This document shows, in pieces, positions 1-5,148 of a DNA stretch of 8,910 nt (position 1 is the first letter of the stretch; each line of letters starts with the position of its first letter). The stretch covers positions 1-8,910 of the forward strand of contig JAZDJJ010000076.1 in assembly GCA_043804035.1 (NCBI GenBank), written 5' to 3'. The notes beneath the pieces were generated by a model that was given only the letters and a program-made list of their open reading frames with translations, had not been told where the DNA came from and ran no database searches. The position numbers and the translations under genes were made by a program. This DNA comes from JAZDJJ01 sp043804035 (GTDB lineage: Bacteria > Bacteroidota > Bacteroidia > Palsa-948).

Positions 1-136
1 GAAATCCAAAGAACCAAATCCGAAACAAATAACAAATACAAAAATCCGAAATCCAAAGAACCAAATCCGAAACAAATAACAAATACAAAAATCCGAAATC
101 CAAAGAACCAAATCCGAAACAAATAACAAATACAAA
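1..136. repeat. 47-bp tandem repeat, about 2.9 copies
   Basis: Copies start at 1, 48 and 95. The first two are identical over all 47 bases. The third matches for 42 bases (95-136) and then diverges. The unit is A-rich and almost free of G. It contains shorter internal echoes of the word AAATCCGAAA / AAATCCAAAG, which suggests it grew from a smaller unit. Since 47 is not a multiple of three, each copy is read in a different frame and TAA stops occur, so it is unlikely to encode protein. There are no spacers between copies. The array reaches the first base of the window and may extend further left. Confidence 0.93.
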
Positions 137-155
137 TATTAAAATCACAAATGCT

Positions 156-224
156 AATCAAAAAGGATTTTCAGAAGAATATTTAAGAACACTCGGATTA
201 CGCTTTGCTAAATCCGAGCGAGCG
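156..224. repeat. 69-bp dispersed palindromic repeat, copy 1
   Basis: This segment recurs in the same orientation at 435-503 with only two differences (G166 versus A445, C201 versus T480). Matching stops sharply at both ends. It carries an 8-bp inverted repeat, CTCGGATT at 192-199 and AATCCGAG at 211-218, around an 11-base loop, followed by CGAGCG. It therefore resembles a REP-like or small nonautonomous element. A run of nine T at 234-242 lies 15 bases past the stem. No family name is assigned. Confidence 0.9.
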
Positions 225-258
225 TGAGTAATATTTTTTTTTAATTCGTTAGGAGAAA

Positions 259-354
259 ATGGAAAATAGTATGGAAAGTAGCAATGCGAAAAAAGAGAAT
301 GGAAAGAAAACATCTATCCGGACATTTCAAGAACTGAATTTTTCTATTTTCTAA
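259..354 (+). pseudogene. Possible N-terminal remnant of a four-helix-bundle (S23-type) protein
   Basis: A 31-codon frame runs from ATG at 259 to TAA at 352. Residues 18-27 read TSIRTFQELN. This resembles the start of the small four-helix-bundle proteins first known from 23S rRNA intervening sequences, which commonly begin with a short polar stretch and then a K-T-F-x-E-L-N-V-W-like motif. Here the similarity stops straight after the N, and four unrelated residues (FSIF) precede the stop, so most of the usual protein of about 120 residues is missing. An AGGAG at 251-255 lies only three bases before the ATG. A second in-frame ATG is at 271. The family match is from memory of the motif and is short, so a chance resemblance is possible. 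The fragment lies between the two 69-bp repeat copies. Confidence 0.35.
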
Positions 355-380
355 TTATTTCTTTTTTCTATACCATTTTC
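262..380. repeat. Imperfect inverted repeat flanking the remnant
   Basis: GAAAATAGTATGG at 262-274 pairs with CTATACCATTTTC at 368-380 at 11 of 13 positions. The arms enclose most of the possible four-helix-bundle remnant. The arms are AT-rich, so part of the match may be compositional. Confidence 0.4.
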
Positions 381-434
381 TATTCTCACGCCTGTCTGCA
401 GGGCATAGGCAGATAACCAAATAAACGGGCTCAA

Positions 435-503
435 AATCAAAAAGAATTTTCAGAAGAATATTTAAGAACACTCGGATTATGCTTTGCTAAATCCGAGCGA
501 GCG
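435..503. repeat. 69-bp dispersed palindromic repeat, copy 2
   Basis: Direct copy of 156-224 with an offset of 279 bases and 67 of 69 bases identical. Its inverted repeat is CTCGGATT at 471-478 and AATCCGAG at 490-497. One of the two differences (position 480) lies in the loop, so the stem is preserved in both copies. Only 24 bases separate this copy from the peptidase stop codon. Confidence 0.9.
471..497 (-). terminator. Possible 3' end hairpin of the minus-strand operon
   Basis: On the minus strand an 8-bp stem (CTCGGATT, loop of 11, AATCCGAG) begins about 30 bases after the peptidase stop and is followed by TGTTCTTAAATATTCTT, which is only moderately T-rich. Position and structure fit a transcript end. 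However, the hairpin belongs to a dispersed repeat found again at 192-218, and the T tract is interrupted, so intrinsic termination is uncertain. Confidence 0.3.
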
Positions 504-527
504 GGGATATGAAGAAGTTACAAACTT

Positions 528-2258
528 TTAAATCTTTTTGGTATTGTCGTCAGGGTGACGGTCAATGAGTTTATTGTACGGATCAATGCCAACTTCAATA
601 GGAACTTCGTCAACAGTAATTTCAAATTTCATTTTTGATTTGTCTATTTTTCGTTTGACGAAATACAATTCTTTATTAATAGAATTTCCTTTTTTATCTT
701 TTGTTTTAGATAGAACAGCTATATCAATCCAATCATTAATCGGAATTTCTGTTTCGTTTCCTAAACTGTCGGCAACAATTTTTTTGGCTTCTACCGTAAA
801 TTCCACTATGTATTTTCCGTCTTTGGTTTTTTTATAACCGGCTTCCAGCACACGATTTTCAAAGAGTGTAATTTTTTCAAACATATCTGTAATAATATGC
901 TTGAGAGAATCGGGCGTTGCCTTGCGGATGTAATCAATAAATTCTATAGAAGTAGTATACGGATTATCACGATATGCGGCAGCTTTAATATATTTTTTCA
1001 TAGCAGAGTTCAGCGAATCTTCCCCGATATAATCCTTTAGTGCGTACATAATCACACTTCCTTTATTATAATGAATGTATTGCTGCTCTTCCGCCGTCAA
1101 CATTGGCATTTCTTTTTTTCGTTCATGAGAACGTCCTCGCAAATAATTATTCATTTCATATTTCAAAAATTTTTTCATCGTTTCTTTGCCGTATTCGTGT
1201 TCCATCACCATCAGAGCGGAATATTCCGCCATTGTTTCCACTATAATTCCTGCTCCCTGAACATTTGCTCCTATTACCTGATGTGCCCACCACTGATGCG
1301 CCACTTCGTGTGCGGTTACATATAAAGGATAGTTAATATCATCAGGGTCGGTTTCGTCAATATCTGCAATAAAACCAATTCCTTCGGAATAAGGAATCGT
1401 GTTTGGAAATGATTGTGCGAAAATTGCATGACGTGGAAATTCAAGAATGCGAATCTGTCTGTATTGGTAAGGCGAAAAATTCTTCGTGTAATAGTCAAGA
1501 GATTTTTTTATAGCATAAATCATTCGGTCAACATTGTACTCGTGCCCTTTGTGATAATAGATTTCAATATTCACAACTTGTCCTGACTTGTCGGGAGCGT
1601 TCCACTTATCTCGCTTTACTTCATATCTCGCAGAGAGGAAACAATAAAAATTCAAAATCTTTGCATCCATCTTGTAATGAAAATATCTGCGGTCGCTTTC
1701 TGTCCATTCTTTTTCCAAATAACCGGGAGAGATTGCTATCTGGTCTGACGCGGTACTTACAGTTGCTTCGTAAGTAATCCAGTCGGCATCAGCAGTAATT
1801 TGATTCACTTTCCATTGTGTTGTATCTCTGAGATTTGGAACTCGTTCTTTTGGCGGAAGCCCTTGTTTTCTGCGTGCATTATCATCTGAAAGTTCATCAC
1901 TCTCAATGTATCCAAAGTGCGGGAGCATGAAACTATTTAAGAATGTTCCATTGTAATCTGCACTTGCATTATTTCCGCTGTTTGAAAATCCTTTGGTGAT
2001 GTCCGATAGTTCCATCGTAAATATGGTGGAATCATTCGGCATCATCGTTTTGTTAAGACGGTAAATATAAAAGCCATTGTCCTTATCTTCCAGCACAATT
2101 TTTGCTCCCGAAGTAAATTCAAGTTTATTGATTTTCAATTCGGAAGAAATATTCACAAGCACACTGTCAATTGGCTTGTTGCTTTTATTTTTAATCTTGT
2201 AAGTTCCTTTGATAAATACATTCAAATCGTATGGAAAAATATCAACATTAAGTTTCAC
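528..2258 (-). CDS. M1-family zinc peptidase domain, probably the C-terminal half of a permease-peptidase fusion
   Basis: This is a gluzincin-type metallopeptidase of family M1, which would cleave peptides using one zinc ion. The zinc motif HEVAH is at residues 317-321, and the third ligand is probably E341 in the segment VETMAEYSA. Y397 in YNKG fits the conserved transition-state tyrosine. The usual GxMEN substrate-recognition motif is absent; at the corresponding place (about 281-296) the protein reads AQSFPNTIPYSEGIGF. The N-terminal 230 or so residues are beta-rich in character, as in M1 proteins, and the C-terminal region is short, so the long helical domain of classical aminopeptidase N is lacking. 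The apparent start is GTG with no signal peptide and no membrane segment. The frame continues upstream as I-T-D before the GTG, directly matching the end of the permease frame (Q-P-K). I infer that the true protein is a fusion with the permease and that this start is an artefact of a one-base shift. Substrate unknown. Confidence 0.93.
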   Translation of the reverse strand: MKLNVDIFPYDLNVFIKGTYKIKNKSNKPIDSVLVNISSELKINKLEFTSGAKIVLEDKDNGFYIYRLNKTMMPNDSTIFTMELSDITKGFSNSGNNASADYNGTFLNSFMLPHFGYIESDELSDDNARRKQGLPPKERVPNLRDTTQWKVNQITADADWITYEATVSTASDQIAISPGYLEKEWTESDRRYFHYKMDAKILNFYCFLSARYEVKRDKWNAPDKSGQVVNIEIYYHKGHEYNVDRMIYAIKKSLDYYTKNFSPYQYRQIRILEFPRHAIFAQSFPNTIPYSEGIGFIADIDETDPDDINYPLYVTAHEVAHQWWAHQVIGANVQGAGIIVETMAEYSALMVMEHEYGKETMKKFLKYEMNNYLRGRSHERKKEMPMLTAEEQQYIHYNKGSVIMYALKDYIGEDSLNSAMKKYIKAAAYRDNPYTTSIEFIDYIRKATPDSLKHIITDMFEKITLFENRVLEAGYKKTKDGKYIVEFTVEAKKIVADSLGNETEIPINDWIDIAVLSKTKDKKGNSINKELYFVKRKIDKSKMKFEITVDEVPIEVGIDPYNKLIDRHPDDNTKKI

Positions 2259-2259
2259 A

Positions 2260-2272
2260 TCAGTAATTTTTC
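2260..2272 (-). other. Candidate frameshift site between permease and peptidase frames
   Basis: On the minus strand the junction reads CCGAAAAATTACTGATGTG. The permease frame gives P-K-N-Y-stop. Dropping one A from the five-A run (2267-2271) gives P-K-I-T-D-V and enters the peptidase frame without interruption. Without the shift, the peptidase frame meets a TGA just upstream, so neither frame alone spans the junction. A single-base homopolymer insertion, natural or technical, is the simplest explanation. Confidence 0.8.
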
Positions 2273-4173
2273 GGCTGGTTCATCTTTTTATATTTACTAT
2301 ATTTTTTCTCAAACTCTGCTTTATTATTCTGACTTGCGTTTGAAGTTTGATATTTATTCAGAATGTTCGTATTGTAAAAAATAAAACTTCCGCATCCGAG
2401 AAAAACAATCAAAGAGAAGAGCATAATAAGTTTTGTAGTACGGTCAAATTTTTGTTTAGCCAGTTTCCATCGTAGTTTAAAATTTGTTTCTGTTCCGCGT
2501 ACCCATAAAAGATTGGAAAATATGGCAAGCATCACTGCAAATGAAGCCCAGTAAATTTTAAAAACAATAAACGGAAAAACAAAATGCCCATAACCGTTCA
2601 TATCGGAGTAAGGTATGCCAATGTCAGAAGAATACTGATACAATTTATGTTCAAGTCCAAGTTTTTCCTGGAAAATCGTGAAGATGCAATACACAATCAT
2701 AATAAAATATCCCAGAAATTTGTGATTCGTCAAAACCTGCACAAACATCGCCAGCACACACATAAGTATCCAATCAATTAAATTCACACCAAATAATTCT
2801 TTGAAATATAATCCGATTTCAAAATTGTAATATCCTTTGAACGATTGTATGATAATTCCGCTGAACATCACCACGAAAAGCAATACCACCTGCACGAATA
2901 TCAATGCGAAGAGTTTGGAGAAAAATTGTAAACCGTTTGAAATCGGCATTGCATCAATAATCTGATTTATTTTCAGAGAGCGTTCTTTCCAAACTAATTC
3001 TCCTGAATAAAAAATAATGATGATAAACATGAAGAGATAAAATGTCCCTCCAAGAAAATCCATTACTTGATAAGTAACAGGATATGTTGGTGTGCCATAA
3101 ATTTTTCCTACTTGTGCTCCATTCACAAAAAGCAAAACCACTCCCGCAAAAACTATAGCAATGAAGTAAATGTTTTTTACGATACCGAAAAATTCTCGTT
3201 TGGTGAAATTCCAAAGTTGGCTTCGTATGAATGTAGCAGAAAAACTTTGTGATACTTTTGGTAAAATAATTTTTACATGTGGAATTATTTTTTCTTTTTC
3301 TCCCTCCTGAATAATGGGAATATCTATCACAGGTTTTGATTTTTGTTTTTTATCTAAAGTAAAATGAGAAAATTTGAATTTCCAATATGCCAATCCCAGT
3401 ATAAGAATTGCTATAGAAATCCAAACTACGCGGTTAAGCAAAAGTATTCCCGTAAGAGGAATTATCATTGTATTTTTTTCGGCAAGTGTCCAATATTTTG
3501 TTACGCCTCGTAGTGCAGATGTTCCCATAGGGTCAAGCATAGCGGCAAGTGTTTCATTGTCAATATCGGATATGAGAGAACCCGCTATTCCATACAGTAC
3601 AAGAAAAATCACCATGCCGAGATAGTTAACGAGGATGTTTCGTGTGAGTGTGGCAGTAGTAAAAAAAAATGCTCCCGCAAAAATTACGTTTGGAATTACA
3701 AACACAAGATATGGCTGAATGTATGCCATGAGATTAAACGGACCAAATATTTCTCTGTCAAGATAAGGCATAAAACTTCCGATGAGAATACCCAGTGGGA
3801 TGGAAATAAGTACCAGTAGCGTAATAACAATGGAGCCGAAAAATCTTCCCGCAAGGTAACTGAATTTAGTGATGGGCTTGGTGTAAAACAAACTATGCGT
3901 GTCGTGTTCAAAATCTCTGTACACAGGATTTCCCACAATTGCACTCACAATTAAAATGCCGAATAAGTTCAGCAGTTGTATCAGCATATTAATATTTGAG
4001 GGCGAATTGGCATTCATTTTTCCTCCCGTACTAATTATTACGACATTGCCAAATAATCCGCCCATTGCATTGATGGCCAAAAAAGAAATTATAAAGAAAA
4101 TACCAAAGTAAATCCATGTGGCAGGACGAGTGATACGATATTTTAATTCAAATAAAAAAATTTCAGTAAACAT
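2260..4173 (-). CDS. ABC-2 type transporter permease, N-terminal half of a split permease-peptidase gene
   Basis: A 637-residue polytopic membrane protein of the ABC-2 permease type, built as two similar halves. The first half (about 1-265) starts with a short cytoplasmic stretch (FELKYRITRPATWIYFG) and has about six hydrophobic segments. A polar, Lys-rich linker (about 265-318) follows. The second half begins again with an amphipathic entry (TKREFFGIVKN, about 323) and carries six or so further segments to about residue 560. A final hydrophobic segment near 578-600 is followed by a charged linker ending in NQPKNY. The last segment would carry anything that follows out of the cytoplasm, which fits a C-terminal extracytoplasmic peptidase. 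The frame ends one base before the peptidase's apparent start, at a five-A run. The start at 4173 lies 17 bases after the ATPase stop, so the two are almost certainly co-transcribed and form one transporter. Direction and substrate are not evident; ABC-2 permeases are usually exporters. Confidence 0.93.
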   Translation of the reverse strand: MFTEIFLFELKYRITRPATWIYFGIFFIISFLAINAMGGLFGNVVIISTGGKMNANSPSNINMLIQLLNLFGILIVSAIVGNPVYRDFEHDTHSLFYTKPITKFSYLAGRFFGSIVITLLVLISIPLGILIGSFMPYLDREIFGPFNLMAYIQPYLVFVIPNVIFAGAFFFTTATLTRNILVNYLGMVIFLVLYGIAGSLISDIDNETLAAMLDPMGTSALRGVTKYWTLAEKNTMIIPLTGILLLNRVVWISIAILILGLAYWKFKFSHFTLDKKQKSKPVIDIPIIQEGEKEKIIPHVKIILPKVSQSFSATFIRSQLWNFTKREFFGIVKNIYFIAIVFAGVVLLFVNGAQVGKIYGTPTYPVTYQVMDFLGGTFYLFMFIIIIFYSGELVWKERSLKINQIIDAMPISNGLQFFSKLFALIFVQVVLLFVVMFSGIIIQSFKGYYNFEIGLYFKELFGVNLIDWILMCVLAMFVQVLTNHKFLGYFIMIVYCIFTIFQEKLGLEHKLYQYSSDIGIPYSDMNGYGHFVFPFIVFKIYWASFAVMLAIFSNLLWVRGTETNFKLRWKLAKQKFDRTTKLIMLFSLIVFLGCGSFIFYNTNILNKYQTSNASQNNKAEFEKKYSKYKKMNQPKNY

Positions 4174-4190
4174 TATGAAATAATTAAAAG

Positions 4191-5075
4191 TTAAATTATT
4201 GCTGACTCTTTGTGTATTGCAATATTGGCAAAATAAACATCTTCCAAATTCGGCTCAACAGGTTCAAACGAATCGGGGCGGTTTTCGCTGAATACATGAA
4301 TGATGCTCTTACCAGCATACATTTGTGATGAAATGACATTGAAAGATAACTTGTAATCCGGCAATTCCGTTTTCTCAATCATTTTCTTCCAGATTTTTCC
4401 ATTCAGCAATTGCATCAATTTCAGTGGCTCTCCATGAATAATTACTTCACCTTTGTTGATGATTGCCATGTGGGTGCAAATGTCTCTCACATCTTCAACA
4501 ATATGTGTAGAAAGAATCACAATAATGTTTTCTCCTATTTCGCTCAGCAAATTGTGAAAACGATTTCGTTCCGCAGGATCCAATCCTGCAGTTGGTTCAT
4601 CAACAATTATTAGTTTAGGATTTCCGAGCAATGCCTGTGCAATTCCGAAACGTTGTTTCATTCCACCTGAAAATGTTCCGAGATTTTTTTTGCGGTCGTC
4701 CCAAAGATTTACTTGCTGAAACAATGCTTCCAATAATTTTTTTCTTTCTTTTTTATTTGCAATACCTTTCAGTATTGCAAAATGGTCAAGTAATGTTTCT
4801 GCAGAAACTTTTGGATATAGTCCAAACTCCTGTGGAAGATAGCCAAGGGTTTTTCTTATTTCGCATTTTTCTTTTAGCACATCAATTCCGTCAAACATAA
4901 TAGAACCAGAATCGGCTTCTTGCAAAGTAGCAATGATGCGCATAAGTGTTGACTTGCCCGCACCGTTTGGTCCCAGCAATCCAAACATTCCTGTTGGAAT
5001 GGTGAGAGATACATTTTTCAGTGCCTGCACACCGTTGGAGTATATCTTGTTGAGGTTTTCTATTTTTAATTCCAT
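4191..5075 (-). CDS. ABC transporter ATP-binding protein
   Basis: A 294-residue cytoplasmic ATPase that would power the adjacent permease. All nucleotide-binding motifs are present: Walker A GPNGAGKST (35-43), Q-loop glutamine 82 in YLPQEFG, signature FSGGMKQR (135-142, a variant of LSGGQ), Walker B LIIVDEP (155-161) with catalytic E160, D-loop GLDP, and switch histidine 191 in STHIVEDV. After about residue 215 comes the shorter C-terminal extension usual in the CcmA/NatA-like ATPases that pair with ABC-2 permeases. The ATG at 5073-5075 places Walker A at the normal distance from the N-terminus. No Shine-Dalgarno sequence is evident. The gene follows the AsmA-like gene after 73 bases, the longest gap in the unit, and precedes the permease by 17 bases. 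Confidence 0.96.
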   Translation of the reverse strand: MELKIENLNKIYSNGVQALKNVSLTIPTGMFGLLGPNGAGKSTLMRIIATLQEADSGSIMFDGIDVLKEKCEIRKTLGYLPQEFGLYPKVSAETLLDHFAILKGIANKKERKKLLEALFQQVNLWDDRKKNLGTFSGGMKQRFGIAQALLGNPKLIIVDEPTAGLDPAERNRFHNLLSEIGENIIVILSTHIVEDVRDICTHMAIINKGEVIIHGEPLKLMQLLNGKIWKKMIEKTELPDYKLSFNVISSQMYAGKSIIHVFSENRPDSFEPVEPNLEDVYFANIAIHKESAII

Positions 5076-5148
5076 AAGATAAAATTTAGAAATGAGACGA
5101 ATAAAGATTTGTCAAACCTATATAAAATTTTTAATTACACATAATTTT

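Noticed and set aside
1..136. CRISPR-like array
   Set aside because: The copies abut directly with no variable spacers, there are no cas genes, and the unit lacks a repeat palindrome. It is a simple tandem repeat.
192..242. Plus-strand intrinsic terminator made of the copy 1 hairpin and the nine-T run
   Set aside because: Fifteen bases separate the stem from the T run, which is too far for a normal intrinsic terminator, and no plus-strand gene precedes it in the window.
390..413. Small hairpin around CTGTCTGCAGGGCATAGGCAG
   Set aside because: Several alternative 4-5 bp pairings are possible but none gives a convincing stem. At most it is a degraded repeat fragment.
2260..2275. Programmed -1 ribosomal frameshift joining permease and peptidase
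   Set aside because: The peptidase frame is +1 (or -2) relative to the permease frame, so a -1 slip does not reach it. Five A residues are also short for efficient transcriptional slippage. A plain indel or error is simpler.
5081..5116. Promoter before the ATPase gene (TTTGACA at 5110-5116 and TAAATTTT at 5081-5088, minus strand)
   Set aside because: The spacing of about 24 bases fits neither the Bacteroidota -33/-7 pattern nor a standard sigma-70 pattern, and the implied start would leave almost no leader.
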